Positions 1 through 8,478 of a stretch of DNA of 64,000 nt are shown one piece after another. The stretch comes from Bosea sp. Tri-49 (GTDB lineage Bacteria > Pseudomonadota > Alphaproteobacteria > Rhizobiales > Beijerinckiaceae). Location of the stretch: the NCBI RefSeq assembly GCF_003952665.1, contig NZ_CP017946.1, forward strand, positions 5,475,001 to 5,539,000, given 5' to 3'. The notes below the pieces were generated by a model that was given only the letters and a program-made list of their open reading frames with translations, had not been told where the DNA came from and did not search any database. The position numbers and the translations under genes were made by a program. The first letter of the stretch is position 1, and every line of letters begins with the position of its first letter.

Positions 1-661
1 TGTCGAGCAGCTGGCCGCCATGCTGATAGAGATACATCAGCCAGCGATAGGCGTTGGAGTTCTGCCAGTTCATCGCGAAGGCGTAGTTCAGGCCAGCCTT
101 CTCCTTCACCAGCTTGGCGGCGCTGATGAACTCCTGCCAGCTCCAGCTCTTGTCGAGGCTCCTGGGCGCCTCGATGCCGAGCTTCTCGAAGATCTCGGCG
201 TTGTAGAACAGCGCGAAGGTGTCGGTGTGATGCGGCAAGGCGTGGGGCTTGCCCCTGAAGGTCGAGGCACGCCAGACCGAGGGCAGGAAGTCCTGGCCGA
301 ACCCGGCATCGAGATATTGCGACAGGTCGATCGCCGCGCCGCTCTGCCCGTAGCGCCCGATCCGCTGGTACTGGGCGCGGAAGATGTCCGGCGCCTGCTT
401 GCCGGCGAAGCGGGTGTCGAGCTGCTGGTAATACTGGCCGCTCGGGACGACCTCGAGCTTGATGGCAACGTTGGGATTGCGGGCCTTGTACTGCTCGATC
501 AGGGCGTTGAAAGCGGCGACCTCGGCGGGCGACCCCCAGGAGGTCATGCTCAGCGACGCGGCCTTCTGGGCGCTCGCTGCGCCCCAGTACATGCCGGCCC
601 CGGCGCCAATGCCGGCGCACAGGCCGGTCTTGAGGAAGCTGCGCTTGGTGATGGTCGTCAT
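1..661 (-). CDS. ABC transporter sugar-type (family 1) substrate-binding protein, 3' part outside window
   Basis: Periplasmic binding protein of a carbohydrate-type ABC importer. Only the first 220 codons are present; the gene runs off the left edge. I translated the minus strand from ATG at 659-661, preceded by a GGGAG ribosome site. The N-terminus (TKRSFLKTG, then a hydrophobic run ending in ASAQ) is an export signal resembling a twin-arginine signal with KR instead of RR. The mature part starts with the family 1 pattern LSMTSWGSPAEVAAFNALI and later has QAPDIFRAQY and HTDTFALFYNAEIFEKLG, typical of sugar-binding proteins. It lies 50 bp downstream of a LacI regulator on the same strand, so it is probably the first structural gene of a sugar-uptake operon whose permeases lie outside the window. 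The sugar cannot be named. Confidence 0.88.
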   Translation of the reverse strand, partial: MTTITKRSFLKTGLCAGIGAGAGMYWGAASAQKAASLSMTSWGSPAEVAAFNALIEQYKARNPNVAIKLEVVPSGQYYQQLDTRFAGKQAPDIFRAQYQRIGRYGQSGAAIDLSQYLDAGFGQDFLPSVWRASTFRGKPHALPHHTDTFALFYNAEIFEKLGIEAPRSLDKSWSWQEFISAAKLVKEKAGLNYAFAMNWQNSNAYRWLMYLYQHGGQLLD

Positions 662-711
662 TGTTTCGATCTCCCTTGGACTTTTTTATCGTTGGAAGGT
701 GGTGGGCTTTC

Positions 712-1803
712 TCAGGCTCCTTCCCGGCCGGTAGCGGCGCGCATGCCGCCGCAGGATTCGCGCACAAGCAGACGCACCGGCAGCACCTGCTCGCGCGGTG
801 GCGGCTCGGCCTCGCCTTCCAGCCGGCCGATCACCGCCTCGACCGCGAGCCGGCCGATATCAGCGCGGGAATAGTCGACCGTGGTCAGTTCCGGCGTGAC
901 GAAGCCACCGAGCGCGATGCCGTCGAAGCCGACGACCGCCATCTCCTGCGGCACCCGCACGCCGCGTTTGCGCAGCGCATGCAGCGCTCCGACTGCCATC
1001 TGGTCGCTGTAGACGAAGACGGCGCTTGGACGCTTCTCCTGCGCCAGCAGCTCTTCCATCGCGGCGAAGCCGCCAGCGAGGCTCGGCTCCGCCATCGCGA
1101 CGAGCTGCGGGTCGGCGGCGATCCCGGCTTCCTGCAGCGCCCGCGCATAGCCGTCCGAGCGCTCGCGGCGCTTCAGCAGGCGCTGCGAGGCGCTGCCGAT
1201 ATGGGCGATGCGGCGATGGCCGAGAGCGAGCAGGTGGCGGGTCGCGACATAGCCGCCCCGCTCCAGATCGACGCGTACCGCCTGGATCGCCGGATCGGGG
1301 CTGTGGTGCTGCATCACCACGATCGGCATGCCGTTCTCGGCGAGCTTCTTGAGGTCGGCGGCGAGATCGGCGGGCGGAGCAGCGACGATGACGCCATCGG
1401 CGACGCCGCCCGAGAGCAGCGAATAGGCCCGCCGCTGCACCTCGTCGAACTTCGCCGACATGATGTTCAGCGAGTAGCCGCGCTCGAGGGCAGCCGCATG
1501 GGCGGCGCCGATGATCTCGGCATTGTAGAAGCTGTCGAGCGTATAGAGCAGCAGCGCGATGACGTTGGTGCGCCAGCGCCGCAGCGAGCGAGCGGCATGG
1601 CTCGGCTGATAGCTCAACCGGGCCGCCGCGTCGGCGACGCGGGCCCGCGTCTCGGCCGAGATGCCGAGCTCGCCGCCGCGATCATTGAGAACGAGGGAGA
1701 CAGTGGTGCGCGAGACGCCGGCGAGCTTCGCGACCTCGGCGCTGGTGGCGCGGCTATTAGTTCGCTTGAGCGGAAGCGCGCGCTTCACCAAGGCCGTCTC
1801 CAT
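712..1803 (-). CDS. LacI-family transcriptional regulator
   Basis: DNA-binding repressor of the LacI/GalR family, 363 aa, normal length. The helix-turn-helix is at residues about 22-45 (VAKLAGVSRTTVSLVLND), followed by the hinge region YQPSHAARSLRRWRT. A type 1 periplasmic-binding-protein-like sensor domain follows (VIALLLYTLDSFYNAEIIGAAHAA; VVGFDGIALGGFVTPELTTVD near the C-terminus). It is followed at 50 bp by a sugar-type ABC binding protein, which makes it the likely local repressor of that uptake operon with a sugar or sugar derivative as inducer (inference). A dyad just upstream of its start may be its own operator. The start is ATG at 1803; a later ATG cannot be excluded, because the residues before the HTH are not conserved. 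Confidence 0.93.
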   Translation of the reverse strand: METALVKRALPLKRTNSRATSAEVAKLAGVSRTTVSLVLNDRGGELGISAETRARVADAAARLSYQPSHAARSLRRWRTNVIALLLYTLDSFYNAEIIGAAHAAALERGYSLNIMSAKFDEVQRRAYSLLSGGVADGVIVAAPPADLAADLKKLAENGMPIVVMQHHSPDPAIQAVRVDLERGGYVATRHLLALGHRRIAHIGSASQRLLKRRERSDGYARALQEAGIAADPQLVAMAEPSLAGGFAAMEELLAQEKRPSAVFVYSDQMAVGALHALRKRGVRVPQEMAVVGFDGIALGGFVTPELTTVDYSRADIGRLAVEAVIGRLEGEAEPPPREQVLPVRLLVRESCGGMRAATGREGA

Positions 1804-1826
1804 CCCCAGAAATGCTATCTAACACG

Positions 1827-1845
1827 ATTTAGAAGGAAGCTAAAT
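1827..1845. promoter_or_regulatory. candidate operator upstream of the LacI-type gene
   Basis: Inverted repeat ATTTAG-(7 nt)-CTAAAT, 24-42 bp upstream of the LacI-type start codon. The surroundings are noticeably more AT-rich than the rest of the window. The position suits autoregulation of the lacI/ABC operon. It lacks the central CG common in LacI-family operators, so the assignment is tentative. Confidence 0.4.
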
Positions 1846-2189
1846 GCCCGATCGTTAACCTGTCAAGGCCGGCAATGTGGGCCTTTTCAATTTTGCGGAG
1901 AGTTCCAGGGCGCGGGCTTGGCCAACTTGCTCGGCGTTTGCGGTCAGCCGGACGGCGCTGCAGCCGCTATCGAGCAGCTGTCTGAAAATAGGCGATAGGT
2001 CGCGATCCGGCTGCCGCCTAGCCTATCGATGATGGCGATGGTCGAGCGGCGAAGCGACGGAGATGCTTGATGATTCCGCCTGCACGCCGGTTTGCATGCG
2101 AAATTGGATACTGTTATCGCTTCAAGCCTCAAGCGCTCCCGCCGCATGGCCCCCGGCCATGGTGAAAGAGGAGCCGGCGGGAGGTTGGG
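1846..2189. other. intergenic region between divergent lacI-type and luxR-type genes
   Basis: About 340 bp without a supported gene between two divergently transcribed regulators. It should hold the luxR-type promoter, but I see no convincing -35/-10 pair. A 7-bp inverted repeat (CGATAGG at 1993-1999, CCTATCG at 2022-2028) is the only structure noted. GGGAGG at about 2180 is the ribosome site of the luxR-type gene. Open frames on either strand here show no family resemblance. Confidence 0.5.
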
Positions 2190-2972
2190 ATGCAGCTTTT
2201 GGCCATCCAACAGGCTGTGGCCCCTGGCAGTATTCTGGCGACCATGCCGCAGGTCATCGAGAGTGTGGGCCGCCCCGATTTTTCGACCGGCCTGTTCGAC
2301 ATCGCTCGTCGCTTCACCGGCACCGAGATCGTTACGGCTTTCATGACCGCGCCCGATGGCGAGGTCCATACGCTCCTCGCCGAGAACCGGCAGGAACCGG
2401 GCAAGGCCGCGCTCGAGGTCGCACGACGCTATGTCTCCCGCCATTGGCGCGCCGATCCGGCCAACGCGATCGCGCTCGATGAAGGCTGCGACCGCGATTG
2501 CTGGGGCGTCCGCATGCGGGCCAGCGACATCGCCAGCCCTACCTACCGCAGCGAATGCTATGTCGCGGTCGGGTTGTCGGAGCGCTTTTCGCTGATCCAG
2601 CGGCGGGTGGCCGGCACGATGCGGCTCAGCATCTACCGTCGTCGCAAGGAAAGCTTCAGCGACGAGGAGATCCTGCATCTCGTCGAAAGCGCGCCGCTTC
2701 TCATGGCGGCCCTCTGGCGCCATTATGAGGCGGTGAAGCCCGCGGACGGGCACCGCGCCGCGCCAGTTCTCCAGGCTCGGCTCGAGGCGGTTGCGCCTAG
2801 CCTATCGAAGCGCGAGCGCGATGTCTGCGCGCTCATCGCGACCGGTCTGACCTCCGAAGGGATCGCGCTCGAGCTCGGAGTCGGCCTCAATACCGTGCTG
2901 ACCTATCGCAAGCGCGCCTATGCCCGGCTGGGAATTTCCTCGCAGAACGAGCTGATGCGCATCCTGATGTAG
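2190..2972 (+). CDS. LuxR-family helix-turn-helix transcriptional regulator
   Basis: 260 aa regulator with a C-terminal LuxR/FixJ-type DNA-binding domain at about residues 195-258: SLSKRERDVCALIATGLTSE followed by IALELGVGLNTVLTYRKRAYARLGI. The N-terminal 180 residues resemble neither an obvious autoinducer-binding domain nor a receiver; they could be a small-molecule sensor domain. Start ATG at 2190 is preceded by GGGAGG at good spacing. The gene stands alone on the plus strand between a LacI-type operon (divergent) and a large catabolic operon that ends convergently 21 bp downstream, so its target is not evident from context. It may control the adjacent minus-strand operon (weak inference). 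Confidence 0.88.
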   Translation: MQLLAIQQAVAPGSILATMPQVIESVGRPDFSTGLFDIARRFTGTEIVTAFMTAPDGEVHTLLAENRQEPGKAALEVARRYVSRHWRADPANAIALDEGCDRDCWGVRMRASDIASPTYRSECYVAVGLSERFSLIQRRVAGTMRLSIYRRRKESFSDEEILHLVESAPLLMAALWRHYEAVKPADGHRAAPVLQARLEAVAPSLSKRERDVCALIATGLTSEGIALELGVGLNTVLTYRKRAYARLGISSQNELMRILM

Positions 2973-2993
2973 CGCCCAGCAGCGGCGGCTGGA

Positions 2994-4607
2994 TCAAGCC
3001 ATCCGGTAGCCGCCGTTCACGTCGAGCGTCGCGCCGGTGATGTAGGATGCCTGCGCAGAGAGCAGGAAAGCTACAGCCCCGGCAATGTCGTCCGGTTGGC
3101 CGAGGCGGCTGAGCGGCACCGCCTGCGCCAGCATATCCAGCGAGCCCGGCGCGGCCGAGCGCGGCGTCGCCGCTGCCAGCATCGGTGCATCGATGATCCC
3201 CGGCGCGACGCAGTTCACGGTGATACCGAGCGGCGCGAGTTCGCGCGCCATCGCCTTGGTGAAGCCAAGGATCGCCGACTTCGACGAGATGTAGCTCGCC
3301 GAGCCGCGATAGCCGCCGAGCTCGGCGGCGACGGAGCTGGTCGTGGTGATGCGCCCGCCCTCGACCGGCCGCTCCCGGCGGCGGCGCGCATAGGCGCGGA
3401 TGCTCAGGAAGACGCCGCGGGTGTTGACCGCATGCGTACGTTCCCAATCGTCCAGCGTCATGTCGAAGATCGTCGGCCGTTCGCCATCCGCCGCCATCAG
3501 CAGGATACCGGCATTGCAGATGAGCGCGGTGACCGGGCCGTGAGCGGCCTCGATCGCTTGGAACAGAGTCTCGACCGAGCTTTCGTCGGAGACGTCGACC
3601 GCCCAGGCGCTATGGCCCTCGCCTGGCAGCGAGGTGGCCACCGCTGCGGCCGGTTCCTTCGTCAGGTCGCAGACGGCGACGCGCCAGCCGTCGATGGCGA
3701 GCTTGTGGGCAATCGCGGCGCCGATTCCACGTCCGGCACCGGTGACGAGGGCTAGCTTGGTCATGTCAGCGTCCGTTGATTCGCTGTAGATGCCTTGCGC
3801 GAGCAGGGCCCTGGAGGAGAAATCGCGGCCGTGGCTGCGCGTGAAGAAACCGGCTGAGAGGCCGCCATCGGCCATGATCAGGGCGCCGTTGACGTAGCTC
3901 GCGAGGTCCGAGAGCAGGAACAGGCAGACATTCGCGATCTCCTCCGGCCGGGCGAGCCGGGCGAGCGGCGTGCGGTCTTCCATGACGCCGGAGACGAAGC
4001 TTTCGGGAATGCCGGCGCGGATCATCGGCGTGTCGGTGGCGCTCGGGCCGATGCAGTTCACCCTGACGCCGTGCGAGCCCCATTCGATCGCAAGATCGCG
4101 CGTGAGGCCGACCACGCCCGCCTTCGATGCGCAGTAATGAGCCCGTCCCGACTGGCCGCCGAGCGAGGAGACCGAGCCGATGGTGACGATGGCGCCGCGA
4201 CCGCGTGCGACCATGCGCCGACCCGCCGCCTGGCAAGAATAAAAGGTACCGGAAAGGTTGACGCCGATCACCGCCTCCCAGCTCTCGGTGAGGAGTTCGG
4301 TCGCGGGGGCGGGGCGCGAGATGCCGGCGGCGGTGATCAGCCCGTCGAGCGGGCCGAGGTCGCGCTCGATAGCTGCAATCGTCGAATCCGTGGCCGCCGG
4401 ATCGCGCACGTCGAAGCTTACGGCGACTGCGCGGGCGCCGAGCGCCTCGATCTCCTGGACCACCGCAGCGGCGCCTTCGGCATTGGCGTCCGCAACCGCC
4501 ACAGCGGCGCCCTCACGCGCCAGCGCCATGGCGCAGGCCCGCCCGATGCCGGAGGCGCCGCCGGTGACCATGACCGTACGGCCTGAAAGCCCGAAACTGG
4601 CGCTCAT
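2994..4607 (-). CDS. fused tandem short-chain dehydrogenase/reductase (SDR-SDR), 537 aa
   Basis: Two complete classical SDR domains in one uninterrupted frame. Domain 1 (residues about 1-255) has the NAD(P)-binding motif TGGASGIG, catalytic Ser in SVSSLGG and Tyr-Lys in YCASK; the usual NNAG is AAG. A 28-residue linker follows (FFTRSHGRDF to STDAD). Domain 2 begins at Met282 (MTKLALVTGAGRGIGAA), with CNAG, TTSSVAAE and YISSK. Both domains therefore keep the Ser-Tyr-Lys catalytic set. Each alone would be a normal 250-260 aa enzyme. The start at 4607 has GGGGAGG upstream; the internal ATG at 3764 has only a poor site, favouring one polypeptide. It is the last gene of the long minus-strand operon with a Liv-type importer, a flavoprotein, an SDR and a GST. 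Substrates are unknown; likely sequential or paired oxidation of alcohol groups. Confidence 0.9.
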   Translation of the reverse strand: MSASFGLSGRTVMVTGGASGIGRACAMALAREGAAVAVADANAEGAAAVVQEIEALGARAVAVSFDVRDPAATDSTIAAIERDLGPLDGLITAAGISRPAPATELLTESWEAVIGVNLSGTFYSCQAAGRRMVARGRGAIVTIGSVSSLGGQSGRAHYCASKAGVVGLTRDLAIEWGSHGVRVNCIGPSATDTPMIRAGIPESFVSGVMEDRTPLARLARPEEIANVCLFLLSDLASYVNGALIMADGGLSAGFFTRSHGRDFSSRALLAQGIYSESTDADMTKLALVTGAGRGIGAAIAHKLAIDGWRVAVCDLTKEPAAAVATSLPGEGHSAWAVDVSDESSVETLFQAIEAAHGPVTALICNAGILLMAADGERPTIFDMTLDDWERTHAVNTRGVFLSIRAYARRRRERPVEGGRITTTSSVAAELGGYRGSASYISSKSAILGFTKAMARELAPLGITVNCVAPGIIDAPMLAAATPRSAAPGSLDMLAQAVPLSRLGQPDDIAGAVAFLLSAQASYITGATLDVNGGYRMA

Positions 4608-4643
4608 ATTCTGCCTCCCCGAGTTGGGATCGTGCTCCGCCGC

Positions 4644-5264
4644 TCAACCCAGTTTCTGGCCGCCGAAGGCCGGCCGCTGTGACAGGCGCGCACACCAGGC
4701 CGCCGCCTGCGGCCGGCCGTCGCGCCAATTCAGGTCAGCGAAGCGCAGGTCAAGATAGGCAAGGCCGCAGAAGAAGGTGATCGTGCCGATGTCGACCCTT
4801 TCGCCGAAGGACGGGGCTTTGCCTTCGATGATGTCGAGTACGGCCCGGACCTTGGCGAGCTGGCCGTCGATCCAGCGCTCCCAGCGCATCGCCTCGTCGC
4901 GCAGCAATCCCTCATAGCGGGCGAGGAGGGCGGCATCGAGCAGGCCATCGCCGAATGTCTGCTCGGTGAGAGCGTTCCAGCGCGCGGCCGGGTCCGCCGG
5001 GAAGAGAGTGCCGCCGGCGCGGTGGTTCAGGTATTCGCAGATGACGCGGCTGTCGGTGATCACCGTGCCGCCCTCGGTCAGCAGGGTCGGGACCTGGCCG
5101 AGCGGGTTCGACTTGATGATGTTCTGCTCGCGTGCCAGCGGCCCGCCGGATTTGTATTCCTGCGAGACGTCGAGCATCTCGATCTGGTGGAGGAGGCCGA
5201 GTTCGGCGGCGGCGATCCGAACCTTGAGGACGAAGGGCGAGGTTGCGGACTGGTAGAGCTTCAT
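4644..5264 (-). CDS. glutathione S-transferase family protein
   Basis: 206 aa soluble protein with a thioredoxin-like GST N-domain (MKLYQSATSPFVLKVRIAAA; the loop NPLGQVPTLL with cis-Pro; TDSRVICEYL as glutathione-binding segment) and an all-helical C-domain ending in RPAFGGQKLG. The TSPFV/KVR start resembles the small YibF-like bacterial GSTs, in which Ser near residue 9 is the likely thiol-activating residue. I chose MKLYQ at 5264 rather than an ATG 18 nt further upstream, because a GAGAAAGG site precedes it. It sits between the KstD-like flavoprotein and the SDR-SDR fusion, so it probably handles a pathway intermediate (glutathione conjugation, isomerisation or thiolysis). Whether it is an ether-cleaving enzyme like LigE/LigF cannot be told. 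Confidence 0.9.
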   Translation of the reverse strand: MKLYQSATSPFVLKVRIAAAELGLLHQIEMLDVSQEYKSGGPLAREQNIIKSNPLGQVPTLLTEGGTVITDSRVICEYLNHRAGGTLFPADPAARWNALTEQTFGDGLLDAALLARYEGLLRDEAMRWERWIDGQLAKVRAVLDIIEGKAPSFGERVDIGTITFFCGLAYLDLRFADLNWRDGRPQAAAWCARLSQRPAFGGQKLG

Positions 5265-5278
5265 CGCGGCAGCCTTTC

Positions 5279-6976
5279 TCAACGGGGCAGATGGTCGGGC
5301 CCGGCGGCGAGCGCGCGCCCGGCGATGAAGCCGAAGGTCAGCGCTGGGCCGAGGGTGATGCCGGCGCCGGGATAGGCGCCTGCCATGATCGAGTTCATGT
5401 CGTTGCCGCAGGCGTAGAGCCCAGGGATGGGGCGCTCGTTGCGGCTGAGGACACGGGCCTGCGGATCGCAGATCAGGCCGGTCGCCGTGCCGATATCACC
5501 CGGCCAGACCTTCACGGCATAGAAGGGACCGGTCTCGATCGGCCCGAGGCACGGATTGGGCTTGCGGGCGGGGTCGCCGAGATAGCGATTGTATTCGCTC
5601 GTGCCCTTGCCGAAGGCGCCGTCCACGCCCGAATGCGCCGCCTCGTTCATCCCGGCAACCTCGGCCGCGAGTGCCGTTGCGGGCACGCCGATTCGCTCGG
5701 CCAGAGCAAGTATGCTGTCACCTTCGAACAGGTAGCCCGCCTCGACGAAAGCCTTGGGCGATTTGAGGCCGGGATGGACGAGGCCGAGCCCGTACTTGCG
5801 CAGGAAGTCGCTGTCACAGACGAGGAAGGCCGGCACGGCCCCGCTCGCATGCATGGCCTCGACGAACCCATGATAGGAGGTCGCTTCATTGACGAAGCGA
5901 CGGCCCTTGCTGTCGACCGCGATCAGCCCTGGTTTGGCGCGGTCGAGGATCAGATGCGGGAACTGGACCTCGCTGCCATCCGGCTTCTTTAGGACCGAGA
6001 CCGGCGCCCAGAACGCCGCGCCGATATTATCGTCGCGCAGGTTTCCGCCCGCATCGAGGCCGAGCGCGATGCCATCGCCGGTGTCGGTTGCCGGCGCCAT
6101 CGAGCGGTGGACTTCGGCATGCGGCAGGTGCTGGCCCCGCATCACAGCATTGGCCGGGAAGCCGCCGCTTGCCAGCACTACGCCACGCCGCGCGCCGATG
6201 CGCTGCTCGCCGCTCGGGCCTTTCGCCACGAGGCCGATGACGGAGCCGTCGCTAAGAATCAGCGAGCCCGCGGCCGTCCTTATGCGCAGATTGACGCCAG
6301 CCAGCCGTGCCGATTTCAGCAGGCGTCCGGCGAGCGCATTCCCCATCAGCAGCCGCGCGCCGCGCGGATGCCGCAGCCGTTGGAGGGCGTGCTGAAGCAG
6401 AAGCTTCGCACTATGTCGGAAGTTGGCGAGGCTGCGGAAGCGACCGACCAGCGCGTCGATATCCTTGCGGTTGACCATCATGCCGCCGAGCACGGTGAAT
6501 TCCTTCAGCGGCGGCCGCAGCAGGGCGAAATCGGCACCCAGATCGTTGCCGTCATAAGGGGCGGGATCGACGGTCCGGCCGCCCTTGGAGGCGCCGGGCT
6601 GCTCGGGCTGGTAGTCGGGCGAATAGGCGCGCGCTTCGAAGCGCAAGGCCGTTTCGCTTTCGAAGAAGCGCACCATCTCCGGCCCGTTGTCGAGGAAGGC
6701 GCGCATCAGGTCCGGCCGCAGGCGGTTGCCGAGCACGGCCTCGACATAAGTCATCGCCGCCTCGCGGCTATCGGCATGCCCGACCTTCGCGGCATGCGGG
6801 TTCTCCGGGACCCACATGGCGCCGCCGGAGACCGCGGTGCTGCCGCCGATGAACTCGCTCTTCTCGATCAGCAGGACGTCGAGCCCGGCCTTGGCGGCGG
6901 TGATCGCGGCTGCCATGCCGCCGGCGCCGGAGCCGACGACGACCACGTCGCACATCTCGTCGAAATGTTCGCTCAC
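5279..6976 (-). CDS. FAD-dependent oxidoreductase, 3-ketosteroid delta1-dehydrogenase / fumarate reductase flavoprotein family
   Basis: 565 aa flavoprotein. The Rossmann motif VVVGSGAGGMAAAI with GGSTAVSGGAMW sits at the N-terminus; the C-terminal FAD-binding end has IPGLYACGND, then AYPGAG (Tyr535, Gly539) and LGPALTFGFIAGRAL. The YPGxG element is the one that carries the catalytic Tyr and the carbonyl-binding Gly in 3-ketosteroid delta1-dehydrogenases, suggesting introduction of a double bond next to a ring ketone. GTG at 6976 is the start (GGAGGAG upstream); a longer frame overlaps the preceding SDR in another frame and has no motif. It lies between an SDR (14 bp upstream) and a GST in the ABC-importer operon. 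A steroid substrate is not implied: many members act on smaller rings. Confidence 0.9.
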   Translation of the reverse strand: MSEHFDEMCDVVVVGSGAGGMAAAITAAKAGLDVLLIEKSEFIGGSTAVSGGAMWVPENPHAAKVGHADSREAAMTYVEAVLGNRLRPDLMRAFLDNGPEMVRFFESETALRFEARAYSPDYQPEQPGASKGGRTVDPAPYDGNDLGADFALLRPPLKEFTVLGGMMVNRKDIDALVGRFRSLANFRHSAKLLLQHALQRLRHPRGARLLMGNALAGRLLKSARLAGVNLRIRTAAGSLILSDGSVIGLVAKGPSGEQRIGARRGVVLASGGFPANAVMRGQHLPHAEVHRSMAPATDTGDGIALGLDAGGNLRDDNIGAAFWAPVSVLKKPDGSEVQFPHLILDRAKPGLIAVDSKGRRFVNEATSYHGFVEAMHASGAVPAFLVCDSDFLRKYGLGLVHPGLKSPKAFVEAGYLFEGDSILALAERIGVPATALAAEVAGMNEAAHSGVDGAFGKGTSEYNRYLGDPARKPNPCLGPIETGPFYAVKVWPGDIGTATGLICDPQARVLSRNERPIPGLYACGNDMNSIMAGAYPGAGITLGPALTFGFIAGRALAAGPDHLPR

Positions 6977-6989
6977 GGCTCTCCTCCGC

Positions 6990-7733
6990 TCAGATGCCCA
7001 TGCCGCCGCCGAGCGATTTGCCGCCGTCGACGAGCAGGACCTGGCCATAGATGAAATTGGTGCGTGGCGAGGCGAGGAAGGCGACGGCGTTGGCGATGTC
7101 CTCGGGCGCAGCGAGCGCCCCGGTCGGCTGCTGGGCGAGCAAAGCGGCGCGGGCCTCCTCCGACTGTTTCGCCACCATCTCGGTCGCAACCGCGCCCGGC
7201 GCCACGGCGTTGACCGCGATGCCGCGCGGCAGCAGCTCCATCGCCATCGCCCGCGTCAGCCCGACGACGGCGGCCTTCGAGGCGACGTAGTGGGCGTGGT
7301 TGCGCGCGCCGAGAAAGGTCCGCGAGGCGATGTTGACGATGCGGCCGCCCGTTTCCATCCGCCGTGCCACAGCCTGCGAGAGCAGGAACAGGGCGGTGAC
7401 GTTGACGTCCATCATCCCCCTGAAATCGCCGGCGGCGAGCTCGAAGAACGGCTTGTTCTCGAAGACGCCGGCATTGTTGACGAGCGCCTGCGCCGCCGGC
7501 AGCCGTTCCGCCAGCGCAACCAGGCCGTCATGATCGGCGAGATCGATCGGCTCGAAGAAGGCGGAGTGGCCGGCCTTCGTCAGGTCGGCGACGAGGGCGG
7601 TCGCGCGCTCCACCTCGCGATCGAGGATACCGACCGAGAAACCGTCGGCGCAGAAGCGTTCGACGATGGCCCGGCCGATGCCGCGGGCGCCGCCGGTGAC
7701 GAGTGCGATTGGTTTGTCGTGCGCGGCAGCCAT
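6990..7733 (-). CDS. SDR-family NAD(P)-dependent oxidoreductase
   Basis: 247 aa classical SDR: TGGARGIGRAI coenzyme motif, VNNAGVF, NIASRTFLG, catalytic YVASK, and a C-terminal end GQVLLVDGGKSLGGG. Such enzymes oxidise a secondary alcohol or reduce a ketone with NAD(P). AGGAA precedes the ATG. It follows the LivF gene of the importer by about 30 bp and precedes the KstD-like flavoprotein by 13 bp, so it probably works on the imported compound or the product of the neighbouring dehydrogenases. The SDR-SDR fusion in the same operon brings the number of SDR domains here to three. Confidence 0.92.
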   Translation of the reverse strand: MAAAHDKPIALVTGGARGIGRAIVERFCADGFSVGILDREVERATALVADLTKAGHSAFFEPIDLADHDGLVALAERLPAAQALVNNAGVFENKPFFELAAGDFRGMMDVNVTALFLLSQAVARRMETGGRIVNIASRTFLGARNHAHYVASKAAVVGLTRAMAMELLPRGIAVNAVAPGAVATEMVAKQSEEARAALLAQQPTGALAAPEDIANAVAFLASPRTNFIYGQVLLVDGGKSLGGGMGI

Positions 7734-7764
7734 GAGCCGTTCCTGTACGTATCGTTGGTTCGGC

Positions 7765-8478
7765 TCAGCCGCCGAGATAGGTGCGGCGGACGCTGTCGTC
7801 CCGTCGCAATTGTTCTGACGGGCCCTCGAGGGCCACCTCGCCGTTCTCGAGGATGTAGGCGTAGGAGGAGCAGCCGAGGGCGATCGCAGCGTTCTGCTCG
7901 ACGAGCAGGATGGTGAGCCCCTCGCGGTTCAGCCGTTCGATGATCGCGAAGATCTGCTGGACCAGCAGCGGCGAGAGCCCGAGCGAGGGCTCGTCGAGCA
8001 GCAGCAGCCGTGGCCCGGCCATCAGCGCCCGGCCGATCAGCAACATCTGCTGCTCGCCGCCCGAAAGGGTGCCGGCCTTCTGCTGCAGCCGCTCTTGAAG
8101 CTTCGGGAAGTACTCGAACACGCGCTCCAGATCGCGCCTGATCCCGGCCGCGTCACTGCGGCGATAGGCGCCCATGTCGAGGTTCTCGCGCACGCTCATG
8201 TCGCGGAAGACCTCGCGGCCCTCAGGCACCTGCAGGATCCCGGCGGAGACGACCTTGTGCGACGGCCAGGACTGGATCGCCTCGCCGGCGAAACGGATCT
8301 GTCCTGCCGTCACGGGCACGAGGCGTGACACTGTGTTGAGCGTCGTGCTCTTGCCGGCGCCGTTCGAGCCGAGCAGGGCGACGATCGCGCCCTCGGGCAC
8401 CTTCAGCGACACCTCCGAGAGGGCCTGGATGCGGCCATAGGAGGCGCAGATGGCGTCGATTTCGAGCAGGTCAGCCAT
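7765..8478 (-). CDS. branched-chain-type ABC transporter ATP-binding protein (LivF type)
   Basis: 237 aa cytoplasmic ATPase. Walker A GSNGAGKST at residues 37-45, Q-loop region VPEGREVF, signature LSGGEQQM, Walker B LLLLDEPSLGLSP, H-loop replaced by the LivF-type VEQN. Start at ATG 8478 (MADLLE) because AGGAGG lies six bases upstream; an ATG 24 nt earlier lacks this. It overlaps the LivG gene by 8 bp, indicating translational coupling. Partner of the LivG/LivH/LivM and binding-protein genes upstream in the same operon. The LivF-type fold says hydrophobic amino-acid/carboxylate importer class; the enzyme genes downstream suggest an organic acid or aromatic substrate rather than leucine. Confidence 0.94.
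   Translation of the reverse strand: MADLLEIDAICASYGRIQALSEVSLKVPEGAIVALLGSNGAGKSTTLNTVSRLVPVTAGQIRFAGEAIQSWPSHKVVSAGILQVPEGREVFRDMSVRENLDMGAYRRSDAAGIRRDLERVFEYFPKLQERLQQKAGTLSGGEQQMLLIGRALMAGPRLLLLDEPSLGLSPLLVQQIFAIIERLNREGLTILLVEQNAAIALGCSSYAYILENGEVALEGPSEQLRRDDSVRRTYLGG

Noticed and set aside
2015..2808. Exact 15-bp repeat CGCCTAGCCTATCGA at 2015-2029 and 2794-2808.
   Set aside because: A repeat of this length is expected about once or twice by chance in 64 kb; one copy is inside the conserved LuxR coding region.
4644..5264. Idea that the GST is a beta-aryl-ether cleaving enzyme (LigE/LigF-like) and the operon a lignin-dimer pathway.
   Set aside because: Sequence looks like a general small YibF-type GST and none of the SDRs shows a feature specific for LigD-type enzymes. 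Kept only as one possibility.
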